Both the position numbers and the translations under genes were made by a program. Shown here piece by piece: positions 32,614-41,015 of a DNA stretch of 64,000 bases. Each line of letters starts with the position of its first letter. The first letter of the stretch is position 1. Source of the DNA: JAKACA01 sp049510975 (GTDB lineage: Bacteria; Actinomycetota; Acidimicrobiia; Acidimicrobiales; Bog-793); the NCBI GenBank assembly GCA_049510975.1, contig JBEKYM010000001.1, forward strand, positions 1 through 64,000, read 5' to 3'. The notes below the pieces were generated by a model. It saw only the letters and a program-made list of their open reading frames with translations. It ran no database searches and was not told the DNA's origin.

Positions 32614-34550
32614 GTGCCCGCCTCGGACTCGATGGGGCGGCGCGGCAGGTGGTCGAGCACGAAACGTTTCGCCACCTCGACGACACCTTCGGGGTGAAGG
32701 ACATAGACGATGACGCCGGCACCGAACACGAGCTCGAGCAGGCTCGAATACTGCGAGGACAAGTCACTCGTCAACACGGTGTTCACGAGGACGTAGGCGA
32801 TCCCTGCCTCGATAGCGCCCTCGACGCTGGACACGCCGATCGTGGCCACGACGACCACGAGGACGAGCGAGATCAACGTGTTGAAGTCGCTCGACGACAC
32901 GCTCTGGTCGAGGGAGGCGTACAAAGCACCGCCGACGCCGGCGATGCCGGCGCTGAGTGCGAACACGATGATCTTCAAACGAGTGAGGTTGACGCCGATC
33001 GAGGCGGTGGCGAGCTCGCTGCCGCGCATCGCCGCCAGCTGCCGACCGGTCGTGCCGCGAGCGATCGCCGTCACGATGGCGATGCAGATTCCGAGAACGA
33101 TGCAGACGAGCACGAAGAACGCCCGGTCACTCGTGAAGTTGATCGAGCCGAGCTGCGGGCGCGGCACGGCGATGCCGCTCTGTCCGTTTCCCGACCAGGA
33201 GTATTGGAAGCCGATGTTGTCGGCGAGCAGCCCGAATGCGAGCGTGGCGAGCGCCAGCGCGAGGCCACCGAGCCGGAGCGCCGGCAGCGCCACGACGGCG
33301 CCGACGGCTGCACTTGCCACTCCGGCGATCACGATGCCGAGCAGGATCGAGACGCCGAAATGGTCGGCCAGCTGGCCGGCGGTGAAGGCACCCACGCCGG
33401 CAAAGCTCGCCTGGCAGAGCGAGATCTGCCCGCTCATCCCGGTGAGGAGCACGATCGACAGGAAGATGGTGGCGAATACGAGCACCTCGGTGATCGTGAA
33501 CACCCAGCTGCCCGAGATCCAGGTGAAGGCCGAGACGACGAGCGCGCCGACGAGGAGCAGCATCGTGCCCCGTGACGCACGGCGGAAGAGCGGCCCCCCG
33601 ACCGTCGAGACCAATGGCGCCGGCGGGGGGTCGCTGGCGGCAAGCGGGTCGTCGGTCCGTGCCCACCGCCGGCGCAGCCCTGGCAGGAACACGAGCAGGC
33701 CCAGCAGCACGATGAACGGGAAGGCCGGTCGCAACCCGGAAGACAGGATCTGGCCCGAGGGCAGGTAGCCGCTCAGGATCTCCTCGGCCACGCCGAGGAA
33801 GATGCCGCCGAAGAACGTCCACGGCAAGCTCCTCAGGCTGCCGGCGGCAGCCGCCGCCACGGCCGCCACGAGCAGCTCGGTGAAATTGGTGGACTGCAGC
33901 CCCCCGAAGGCCGGTGCCAGCAGCACGCCGGCGAGCCCGGCAAGAAAGCTCGAGAGCATCCAGCTCGCCAGCCCCACGGCTTCGGCGTTCACGCCGGCGA
34001 GGGCGACCATCCGAGGGCTCTCGGCCATCGCTCGCATGCGCAGGCCGATCTGGGTGAAGTGGAACATGAGCGACAGCAAGAGGGCGACAGCTGCGGTGAC
34101 GATGACCGTCGACAGCTCGGTGCCGTCGATGGCGTCGCCGCCGATGTGGAGATAGATCGACGACGGCGCCAGCCACAGCGACGGAGGGTTGATGAGCTGG
34201 TCGGCGCCGAATGCCACCTGCATGACAGCGGGGATGGCGATGAGCATGCCGAGGGCGGCCACGAGCTTGACGAGAGGCGGCCGCCGGCGGACGAAGCGGT
34301 AGAGACCGAATTGCAACACGGCGCCGAGCGCAGGAGCGCCGAAGACGACGGCGAGGAGGAAGGCCGCCCATGTCGGCCAGCCATTCTTCACAGCCACGAA
34401 GAACACGACCGCCGAGGCGTAGGCCTGTGCCCCGAACGCCAGGTTGAACACACCCGAGGTCTGATACGTCAACACGAGGCCCATTCCGAGCAGGGCGAAG
34501 ACGCACCCGTACGGCAAGCCCGGAAGGGCGTAGGAGAGGAGGTGGCTCAC
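32610..34550 (-). CDS. fused branched-chain amino acid ABC permease (LivH-LivM)
   Basis: 646 residues combining both permeases. Residues 1-290 are LivH-like (GLPYGCVFALLGMGLVLTYQ, GVFNLAFGAQAYASA, MRAMAESPRMVALAGVN) and residues 330-640 are LivM-like (VFATIFLSIVLLTGMSGQISLCQASFAGVGA, GRQLAAMRGSELATASIGVN, the EAA-like loop). About 16-18 hydrophobic segments in total; a charged linker (RRRWARTDDPLAASDPPPAP) joins the halves. Ahead of it by nine bases is the binding protein gene. Confidence 0.92.
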   Translation of the reverse strand: MSHLLSYALPGLPYGCVFALLGMGLVLTYQTSGVFNLAFGAQAYASAVVFFVAVKNGWPTWAAFLLAVVFGAPALGAVLQFGLYRFVRRRPPLVKLVAALGMLIAIPAVMQVAFGADQLINPPSLWLAPSSIYLHIGGDAIDGTELSTVIVTAAVALLLSLMFHFTQIGLRMRAMAESPRMVALAGVNAEAVGLASWMLSSFLAGLAGVLLAPAFGGLQSTNFTELLVAAVAAAAAGSLRSLPWTFFGGIFLGVAEEILSGYLPSGQILSSGLRPAFPFIVLLGLLVFLPGLRRRWARTDDPLAASDPPPAPLVSTVGGPLFRRASRGTMLLLVGALVVSAFTWISGSWVFTITEVLVFATIFLSIVLLTGMSGQISLCQASFAGVGAFTAGQLADHFGVSILLGIVIAGVASAAVGAVVALPALRLGGLALALATLAFGLLADNIGFQYSWSGNGQSGIAVPRPQLGSINFTSDRAFFVLVCIVLGICIAIVTAIARGTTGRQLAAMRGSELATASIGVNLTRLKIIVFALSAGIAGVGGALYASLDQSVSSSDFNTLISLVLVVVVATIGVSSVEGAIEAGIAYVLVNTVLTSDLSSQYSSLLELVFGAGVIVYVLHPEGVVEVAKRFVLDHLPRRPIESEAGT

Positions 34551-34559
34551 TGAATCGGG

Positions 34560-35861
34560 TCAGCCACCGGGTATGGACGCAGGCGGTGGGATGACCACGA
34601 CCTTGTTCGAGGAAGGCTGCGGGTATTGGAAGCACGTGAAGACGGTGTGCGCCGAGCCGAAGATCGGAGTGAAGTGCGTGCCGACGGCCCGGACGAACAC
34701 GTTGCAGTCGAGCGGGCCGACTTCGTGGTGGGCAACCGTCCAGTCGATGGGAGCCATGAGCCCGTCGGTGTAGTCCGACTGCGAGTTGAGCGCGGCGACG
34801 AGGCGCGCCCTCGTGACGTCGCGGCCGATCTTCTGCAGGCCGTCGGAGAACATCTCCGCGCTCACCCACCCGGCCAGCGACGGCTCGCTCGGCTCGTCGT
34901 TGGGGAAGTACTTCCGCAGCTCCCTCAGGTAGAGCGCCATCTCCGGGTACCGGCCCGGCTGCAGCTGTCCCGACTCGAAGGGCACGTGGCTGATGAGGAA
35001 GTAGACGCCGTCCATGAGGGAGGCGCTCGTTCGGATGGCGCCCTCGTCGTAGCCGTCGAGCCAGTACTGGGTGACCGAGCTCATGCCCGCCGCTTGCAGG
35101 GCGCGGGCGAGCACGAGGTTGCCGGCGAGGTCCAGGCAGCTGGCGACGAAGTCCACGCCGTCGTCGTGCATGCGGTTGACATCGGCGCTCAAGTCGATGG
35201 CCGGCGGGCTGATCGAGAGGTCCTCGAATGCCACCGGGATGTGGAACTTGGCCATGGTGTTGGCAACGCCCACGCAACCTTGCGAGGACTGCGAGAGGTT
35301 GTAGGACACGATGCCGACCTTCGTGTCGTGGAGCTGCTCGGCGAGGTAGGCCGGCTCCGGACCCGGGTGCTCGAAGTCGATGTAGGAGCCGTCGTAGCCG
35401 TACAGGCTCGGCCCGGCGTCCCACTGCGGGTTGACGTTGTAACCGAACGTCGGCACGTCGTTCGAGGCCAGGTACGACGCCCCGACGAAACTTGGAGTGC
35501 CGACAGCGACGACGGCAAAGACTTTGTCGGACTGCACGAGCGTGCGGGCCTGCTGCACGTCGACGGAGGGATCCGACTCGTCGTCGAGCTGATTGGACTG
35601 CGGAAAGTCGATCGTGCGGCCGTTGATCCCGCCCTTGGCGTTGATCATGTCGAAGTAGGCGCTGGCACCGTCGAAGACGGGAGCGAAGGCCTGCGGGAGC
35701 GGGCCGGTGAGCGAGGCGATGCCACCGACGAGGATGCGATGGGCGGTGACGCCGTTCGTATTGCCCGCGTTCGACACCGTCGTCTTGGCGTTTCCGCAGG
35801 CCGCCAGCGACAGGGCCAGCAGGGCGGTGACCAGCACAACACGGGATCGCATGGCTCTCAT
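34560..35861 (-). CDS. ABC transporter substrate-binding lipoprotein, branched-chain amino acid type
   Basis: 433 residues. ATG 35861 (or 35852) begins a signal peptide RSRVVLVTALLALSLAAC, whose lipobox LAAC predicts a lipid-anchored protein. The periplasmic-binding fold type I follows: ILVGGIASLTGPLPQAFAPVFDGASAYFDMINAKGGINGR, VFAVVAVGTPSFVGASYLASNDVPTFG. It lacks no obvious segment. Delivers its ligand to the downstream fused permease; ligand unknown because family members bind many compounds. Confidence 0.9.
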   Translation of the reverse strand: MRAMRSRVVLVTALLALSLAACGNAKTTVSNAGNTNGVTAHRILVGGIASLTGPLPQAFAPVFDGASAYFDMINAKGGINGRTIDFPQSNQLDDESDPSVDVQQARTLVQSDKVFAVVAVGTPSFVGASYLASNDVPTFGYNVNPQWDAGPSLYGYDGSYIDFEHPGPEPAYLAEQLHDTKVGIVSYNLSQSSQGCVGVANTMAKFHIPVAFEDLSISPPAIDLSADVNRMHDDGVDFVASCLDLAGNLVLARALQAAGMSSVTQYWLDGYDEGAIRTSASLMDGVYFLISHVPFESGQLQPGRYPEMALYLRELRKYFPNDEPSEPSLAGWVSAEMFSDGLQKIGRDVTRARLVAALNSQSDYTDGLMAPIDWTVAHHEVGPLDCNVFVRAVGTHFTPIFGSAHTVFTCFQYPQPSSNKVVVIPPPASIPGG

Positions 35862-35920
35862 TCTTGCGGCCGCGCCGACCAAAGCGGCGCATGCCCGGTG
35901 GGGTCGCATAACCTTGCGAG

Positions 35921-37243
35921 GTGCCGGTGATCCTGCTCAGCCTCGCCGCGGCCCTGGCTTTTGCCGTGGCTGCGGTATTGCAGCAGCACGCGGCGGCGGC
36001 TCAACCGCTCGAACACAACCTTCGGCCGATCCTCGTGCTGCGGCTCCTGCGGCGTCCGATGTGGTTGGCAGGTCTTTCCGCCAGCGTCGTCGGCACGGCA
36101 CTTCAGCTCATCGCCCTGTGGCACGGTTCGCTCGTCACCGTCCAACCGCTCCTCGTGTGCGGGCTGCTCTTCGCCCTTCCCATCAATGCCATCTGGATGC
36201 ACAAACGACGCCCGGGCGCCCGCGAGCTCCTGGCGGCGGCAACGGTGTGTCTCGGCCTCGTGATCCTGCTCGTGGCGACCGATCCCCGCGCCGGGAGGGG
36301 AACCGGATCGCCGGAAGGCTGGGCCATCGCGCTCAGCTCGCTCGCCGTGGCGGTCGTGGTGCTCGTAGGTTTTGCGCTGGTCACGAAGAAGGCGACACTG
36401 CGGGCTGGCCTGCTCGCCGCCGGGGCGGGCCTCATCAACGGCCTCTCCGCCGCCTTCACCAAGGGTGTCGCCCGCAATATGGAGAGCAGCTGGCATCACG
36501 GCGTCGTCTCGGTCATCACGGGCGTCCTCGGCAACTGGGAGCTGTACGCCTTCGGTGGCACGCTGCTGTTGGCCGTGCTCCTCGTGCAGAGCGCATTCCA
36601 GAGCGGTCCTATCCGCTGGTCACTGCCGGCGCTCACGGCCGCCAACCCGATCGCCAGCGTGCTGCTCGGGGCGCTCCTGCTCGGCGAGCACATCCGCTCC
36701 GGCGATGCCCCCATCATCGGCGCCGTCGCCGGCCTGGCGCTCGTCGTGGCTGGCATCATGGCGCTGTCCTCCTCCGGCCTGCTCACCGGCGGCCTCGAAG
36801 TCCCCACCGAATCGACGGCCGGCGCCGGCGCCGGCGTGCCCAAGCGCCTGGCCGGCGCCTCCGCCACGCTGGCCGTGACGTCGGCGGCCGGGCCGGCGGT
36901 CCCTGCACCTGCACCTGCAACGCCAGTCGGTGCCGCGCCGGCGGCCGTGGGCCCCGTGCCGGCGCCGGTCGGTGCAGTGCCAGCGCCCGTCGGTGTGCCG
37001 GCGCCAGTCGGTGTGCCGGCGCCAGTCGGTGTGCCGGCGCCAGTCGGTGTGCCGGCGCCCGTGAGTGCAGTGCCGGCGCCCGTCGGTGCAGTGCCGGCGC
37101 CAGTCGGTGTGCCGGCGCCGGCGGGCATCGTCGGGCCGTCACGGGTCGTCGCATCGGGCGCCGGCCTCGCGTCGGCGACGCCCGATGCCGTCCCAGCCGG
37201 CGTCAACGTCTCGATGAGGGTTGCCCCGCCCGGCGTCAGCTGA
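35921..37243 (+). CDS. DMT-superfamily (EamA/NIPA-like) membrane transporter with PAPVG tail
   Basis: 440 residues with nine or ten hydrophobic segments over residues 1-290 (VILLSLAAALAFAVAAVLQQ, GLSASVVGTALQLIALWHGSL, LNVQPLLVCG-type start of the third) and the conserved LVTVQPLLVCGLLFALPINA and ANPIASVLLGALLLGEHI. The C-terminal about 145 residues are Ala/Pro/Val/Gly repeats outside the membrane. Substrate unknown; related proteins include Mg2+ transporters of the NIPA type and metabolite exporters. Divergent from the binding protein gene. Confidence 0.85.
   Translation: MPVILLSLAAALAFAVAAVLQQHAAAAQPLEHNLRPILVLRLLRRPMWLAGLSASVVGTALQLIALWHGSLVTVQPLLVCGLLFALPINAIWMHKRRPGARELLAAATVCLGLVILLVATDPRAGRGTGSPEGWAIALSSLAVAVVVLVGFALVTKKATLRAGLLAAGAGLINGLSAAFTKGVARNMESSWHHGVVSVITGVLGNWELYAFGGTLLLAVLLVQSAFQSGPIRWSLPALTAANPIASVLLGALLLGEHIRSGDAPIIGAVAGLALVVAGIMALSSSGLLTGGLEVPTESTAGAGAGVPKRLAGASATLAVTSAAGPAVPAPAPATPVGAAPAAVGPVPAPVGAVPAPVGVPAPVGVPAPVGVPAPVGVPAPVSAVPAPVGAVPAPVGVPAPAGIVGPSRVVASGAGLASATPDAVPAGVNVSMRVAPPGVS
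36956..37117. repeat. 18-bp tandem repeat encoding GVPAPV units
   Basis: Nine or so copies of an 18-bp unit (consensus GTGCCGGCGCCAGTCGGT, some with one extra codon) run through the 3' end of the transporter gene. Four consecutive copies near 37008-37063 are identical or nearly so, a sign of recent slippage. Confidence 0.9.
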
Positions 37244-37355
37244 GTGTGCCGGCCGGCGTGGGGCGCCGGCTTGCCTGCGGCACTGGTCGCCGGCGGGGCA
37301 CCACATGGCGGCGGGGAATCGGATAGCTGCTGGGCTCGCGCCGTACCATGGAGAC

Positions 37356-37802
37356 GTGAAGGTATCGACGCGGGGCGACTACGCCAGCCGGGCACTGCTG
37401 TCGCTCGCTCTGCGCGCCGGCGAAGCGCCGCCGACGTCGGTGCGCGACATCGCGGAGCGAACGGGCCTCCCGCAGCCGTACCTCGAGCAGATACTCCTCG
37501 CCCTGAAAGGCGCCGGACTGGTCCGCTCCAAGCGCGGCGTCGGTGGCGGCTACGTGCTGGCTCGACCTCCCGATCAGATCACACTCGGCCAGATCGTCAG
37601 CGCCGTCGACGGGCCGATCATGGCGGGCGACTTCGGCCAGCCGCACGAGAACGGTGCCTGCGACCACGAAGGCCAGTGTGTCCTGCTCACGGTGTGGTCC
37701 GAGGTGGGCGAGCACATGCGCCATCACCTGGACTCCTTCACCTTGGCCGACATGGTCACACGAGCCCGAGGCGGGCTCGCGCCGGTCGGTCCGCTGGACT
37801 GA
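37356..37802 (+). CDS. Rrf2-family transcriptional regulator
   Basis: 148 residues from GTG 37356. Winged helix VSTRGDYASRALLSLAL, VRDIAERTGLPQPYLEQILLALKGAGLVRSKRGVGGGYVLA (hallmark pieces DIAERTGLP, YLEQIL, GVGGGY) and the Fe-S region GACDHEGQCVLLTVW. Rrf2 proteins with clusters usually have three cysteines, here only two, spaced C-x5-C. Regulates genes by nitrosative, oxidative or iron status in known relatives; target here unknown. No partner genes are adjacent. Confidence 0.92.
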   Translation: MKVSTRGDYASRALLSLALRAGEAPPTSVRDIAERTGLPQPYLEQILLALKGAGLVRSKRGVGGGYVLARPPDQITLGQIVSAVDGPIMAGDFGQPHENGACDHEGQCVLLTVWSEVGEHMRHHLDSFTLADMVTRARGGLAPVGPLD

Positions 37803-37907
37803 GCGACCGGGGCCGCATCCCCCGCCGATCGGCCGCCTGCGATGAGGCCGGTTCCTGAGAGCGGCGCTGGCACAGATTCGCCAGCCGGCACACTCGACCC
37901 GGAGGAT

Positions 37908-38561
37908 TCAGAGGTTCCAGCCGGCGAGCACCGACCACTCGTGCTCCCAGTCGAGCCACCCGAATCTGGCGGCGCCGAGGGCGAGATGCCGTCCCTCCCT
38001 TGCGGGGAGACCGAGCCAACGCGCCGTGAAGGCCCGCAGGATGTGACCGTGAGCGAACAAGAAGACGTCACCGCCCGCCAGGCTGGAGTCGGTCTGGAGG
38101 CGCTCGATGAGGAGCTCGGCACGTTCGCCCACGTCCTCGATCGTCTCCCCACCCGGACATCCGTCGACAAAGAGGTCCCAGCTCGGGCGTTCCTCACGTA
38201 TCTGAGCAGTCGTCAGGCCCTCGTACTGGCCGTAATCCATCTCGAGCAGCACCTCGGTCGTCTCCATCTGGTCACCGAAGCCGGCCAGGCGACACGTCTC
38301 CGACGCACGCTGCAGCGGGCTCGCGAGCACGAGAGCCGGGCGTAGACCGGCCAGGCGAGCACCGAGTGCACGAGCATCGTCCTCGGCATCCGGTTCCAGT
38401 GGCAGATCCGTACGACCAGTGTGCCGTCCGACCTTGCTCCACGCCGTGGCAGCATGTCGTGCGACGAAGATCCGACCTGGTACCTGCGATCCGCTGGACT
38501 GCGAAGGTCTTGACACACCCGTCTGCGAGAATGGGTCACGCTGAGACGGCTGGGCGTGCAC
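37908..38561 (-). CDS. histidine phosphatase family protein
   Basis: 217 residues. The RHA-type motif FVARHAATAWSKVGRHTGRTDLPL has Ala in place of the common Gly of RHG. Then LASPLQRASETCRLAG, EMDYGQYEGLTTAQIR and FLFAHGHILRAFTARWLGL with the second His. Fits the cobalamin phosphatase/phosphoglycerate mutase-like family of broad specificity. The first about 28 residues are polar and may not be translated; GTG 38514 is another start. Ends convergent with the Rrf2 gene. Confidence 0.87.
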   Translation of the reverse strand: MHAQPSQRDPFSQTGVSRPSQSSGSQVPGRIFVARHAATAWSKVGRHTGRTDLPLEPDAEDDARALGARLAGLRPALVLASPLQRASETCRLAGFGDQMETTEVLLEMDYGQYEGLTTAQIREERPSWDLFVDGCPGGETIEDVGERAELLIERLQTDSSLAGGDVFLFAHGHILRAFTARWLGLPAREGRHLALGAARFGWLDWEHEWSVLAGWNL

Positions 38562-38626
38562 GGGCGCACAGGCTACCGGGAGCGAAGGAATGAGCTGCCC
38601 CCTCGGCGTGTTGAGTCATACGAAGA

Positions 38627-39460
38627 GTGGAAAAGACGAGAGGAGAGCAGAAAATTCCCGCCAACGCCACCAGTGAGTACCCCGCAGCGGAGATTTCCCC
38701 TGAAAGAGGGATGGGTGGGAGTGGTTCCAACGCGCCCGATTTGATGAGGCTGTTCCTCGACGACCTGGGCAAGTACCCCCTGCTCAGCGCGGACGCGCAG
38801 GTCGAGCTCGCCAAGCGCATCGAGCTGGGTGACGAAGAAGCGCGTCAGCAGATGATCGGTTCGAACCTGCGTCTCGTCGTTCACTGGGCGCGGCGCTATC
38901 AGGGCCGCGGCGTCGACCTCGTCGACCTCGTGCAGGAAGGCACCTTCGGCCTGATGAGAGCGGTCGAGAAGTTCGACTGGCGAAAAGGTTTCCGTTTCTC
39001 GACGTATGCCACCTGGTGGATTCGCCAGGCATTGCAGCGCGCCGTGCAGTCCAAGGGCCGAGCGATCCGCCTTCCCGAGGACGCCCTGGCCGCAGAGCTC
39101 GAGGGTGACCCTGACCAGGCTCGCCTGCCTCGCGTCGTGGCCAGCCTCGACCAACCCCTCACGAGCGAAGCCACCGCCACCCTCGGCGACGTGGTTGCCG
39201 CCGACGACATCCCCTTCGAGGACGACCTCGTCCATTCGATCAGCCTGAGCCGCCTCGACGCAGCCATCGACCGGCTGCCCGAGCTCGAGCAGTCCGTCGT
39301 CAGGCTGCGCTTCGGCCTCGATGGCACGCCTCCGGCCTCGCTCGAGTCCACAGCCCGCTCACTCGGCATCGGTGTCCGCCGCGTCCGGCGCATCGAGGCC
39401 TCCGCTCTCGCCTTCTTGGCCGAGCAGCCCGAAGTCGAGGGCGTCAACGACGCCGCCTGA
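38627..39460 (+). CDS. RNA polymerase sigma factor, group 2-like (sigma-70 family)
   Basis: 277 residues as drawn from GTG 38627; the conserved part starts near residue 36. Region 1.2 LMRLFLDDLGKYPLLSADAQVELAKRIE, region 2 with NLRLVVHWARRYQGRGVDLVDLVQEGTFGLMRAVEKFDWRKGFRFSTYATWWIRQALQRAV (key blocks DLVQEG, STYATWWIRQA), a reduced region 3, and region 4 LPELEQSVVRLRFGL followed by a helix-turn-helix SLESTARSLGIGVRRVRRIEASAL. Alternative starts: ATG 38711, or ATT 38654, which has AGGAG eight bases upstream. No anti-sigma gene is nearby. Convergent with rluD. Confidence 0.9.
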   Translation: MEKTRGEQKIPANATSEYPAAEISPERGMGGSGSNAPDLMRLFLDDLGKYPLLSADAQVELAKRIELGDEEARQQMIGSNLRLVVHWARRYQGRGVDLVDLVQEGTFGLMRAVEKFDWRKGFRFSTYATWWIRQALQRAVQSKGRAIRLPEDALAAELEGDPDQARLPRVVASLDQPLTSEATATLGDVVAADDIPFEDDLVHSISLSRLDAAIDRLPELEQSVVRLRFGLDGTPPASLESTARSLGIGVRRVRRIEASALAFLAEQPEVEGVNDAA

Positions 39461-39468
39461 GGCATCCC

Positions 39469-40413
39469 TCAGCTGAAGCGTTCGACCGAGGCGCGGTAAT
39501 CCTCCGGCGGTGGCGCCTCGAACTCGAGGAACTCGCCGCTCGCCGGAGCCAAGAAGCCCAGGCGCACCGCGTGCAACATCATCCGGCTCACCCCGGATGA
39601 TCGCCGCGAGCCCCCATAGCGCGTGTCGCCCAGCACCGGGTGGCCGATGGCGGCGAGGTGCACGCGAATCTGATGCGTCCGCCCGGTCTGGAGCTGCAGC
39701 TCGAGCTCTGTCGCTTCCATCGGTTCGGAGAATCGCCGCAACACGCGGTAGGACGTCCTCGCTTCCCGGCCCGTGTTGGCGACGGCCATCCTCGTGGGAT
39801 CGCGCGAGGAACGGCCGATGGGTGCATCGACGACACCTTGGGCCGCCGCCAGGGAGCCAAGCGCCAGGGCGACATAGGTGCGTTTTGCCGTCCGCGCGGC
39901 CAGCTGCTCGGTCAGCGATCTGAACGCGAGCGGTGAGCGGGCGACGACGAGCAGGCCGGAGGTTTCTTTGTCGAGACGGTGGACGATCCCGGGTCGATCG
40001 GACGTCCCGCACCCCTGCGCCGGCAGGCCTGCCAATTCCGGATAGCGCTCCAGCAGGCCGCCCACGAGGGTGCTGGCGTGCACGCCGGCGCCAGGGTGGG
40101 TGACGAGGCCGACCGGCTTGTTGACAACGAGCACGTCGTCGTCGGCGTACACGACCTCGAAACCCACCTCGCCGGGCGCAGCCGCCACCGCGCCGGCAGG
40201 AGCGACGACGAGTCGCTCGAGAGCCACCGTGACGAGCTCGCCCTGCTTGAGGCGGCGGCTCCGGTGAGTCGCCGGTTCTCCGGCGATCGTGACCCCACCG
40301 GCGTCGATCGCCCGTCCGATGTCGGCTCGCGGGTGGCCGGTGAGCAGTGCCAGAGCTCGATCGAGGCGCTCGCCCGCGAGGGCTGCCGGCACGACGAGGG
40401 ACTCGGTCGTCAT
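39469..40413 (-). CDS. rluD: RNA pseudouridine synthase, RluA family (RluD-like)
   Basis: 314 residues from ATG 40413, overlapping lspA as ATGA. N-terminal S4-like domain (GERLDRALALLTGHPRADIGRAIDAGGVTI) and catalytic domain with D148 in GIVHRLDKETSGLL, plus RTYVALA, TGRTHQIRVHLAAIGHPVLGD and LHAVRLGF. Isomerises specific uridines in 23S rRNA. Position after lspA is common in actinobacteria and firmicutes. Confidence 0.94.
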   Translation of the reverse strand: MTTESLVVPAALAGERLDRALALLTGHPRADIGRAIDAGGVTIAGEPATHRSRRLKQGELVTVALERLVVAPAGAVAAAPGEVGFEVVYADDDVLVVNKPVGLVTHPGAGVHASTLVGGLLERYPELAGLPAQGCGTSDRPGIVHRLDKETSGLLVVARSPLAFRSLTEQLAARTAKRTYVALALGSLAAAQGVVDAPIGRSSRDPTRMAVANTGREARTSYRVLRRFSEPMEATELELQLQTGRTHQIRVHLAAIGHPVLGDTRYGGSRRSSGVSRMMLHAVRLGFLAPASGEFLEFEAPPPEDYRASVERFS

Positions 40414-41015
40414 GCCGGGTCCCCGGGGCCGGGGCCGGAGCCGGCGCCCGGGACGGGGCCGATCCCTGGCGCCGGCGCCCCGGACGTGATCGATCCGCCG
40501 GCGGTCGAGCCAGGCCCATGGACGTGTTGGAGGCTGCGTCCTTGCCGCATGAAGGCAATCGCCAAACAGAAGCACCCGATGACGATGCACGAGTCTGCGA
40601 CGTTGAACGTCGGCCAGAACGACGTGTAGATGAAGTCGACGACTCCTCCGTGATGGCCCCGGAAGAGTCGGTCGCTCAGGTTCCCGAGCGCCCCCCCGAT
40701 GATCAGCCCAAAAGCGATGGCGGCCGCCGTCGTGGGCACCCCGCGCGCCATCCAGCCGATGGCCAGCACGAGCGCAACCGCCACGATGATGATCGGCCCG
40801 GTGAGGCCGGTACCGACCGAGAAGGCGACGCCGGTGTTGTAGGCAAGGCGAAACGAGAACGGCCCGATCACATGCACGTCGTGGCTCGCCAAGTCCGCGA
40901 CGGCGAGCGACTTCGTGATCTGGTCAGCAGCGACGACGACCGCTGCGATGACGGCGACTGCCGCGATACGGCGCCGGCGCCGGCGCCCGGGCGGAGCCGC
41001 CGACTGCTCGCTCAA
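40410..41015 (-). CDS. lspA: signal peptidase II (lipoprotein signal peptidase)
   Basis: 201 residues. Four hydrophobic helices and the two catalytic aspartates: GGALGNLSDRL and the later FNVADSCIVIG. FSFRLAYNTGVAFS is the conserved loop (NTGxAFS). The first residues are Arg-rich and the last about 40 are Gly/Pro-rich and atypical. TTG 41015 overlaps the upstream gene as TTGA. Cleaves prolipoproteins after lipidation, including the lipoproteins predicted in this window. Confidence 0.95.
   Translation of the reverse strand: MSEQSAAPPGRRRRRRIAAVAVIAAVVVAADQITKSLAVADLASHDVHVIGPFSFRLAYNTGVAFSVGTGLTGPIIIVAVALVLAIGWMARGVPTTAAAIAFGLIIGGALGNLSDRLFRGHHGGVVDFIYTSFWPTFNVADSCIVIGCFCLAIAFMRQGRSLQHVHGPGSTAGGSITSGAPAPGIGPVPGAGSGPGPGDPA

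Noticed and set aside
33127..35892. Very long minus-strand open frame across binding protein and permease genes
   Set aside because: Translation is Arg/Ala/Pro-rich with no domain; the other frame encodes LivHM and the binding protein with full motifs. GC-rich DNA gives long shadow frames.
34626..35930. 434-codon plus-strand open frame opposite the binding protein gene
   Set aside because: It is antisense to a well-supported gene and has no recognisable domain.
38510..38540. TTGACA at 38510 as sigma gene promoter
   Set aside because: No TANNNT hexamer at 16-18 bp; it lies inside the coding start of the divergent phosphatase.
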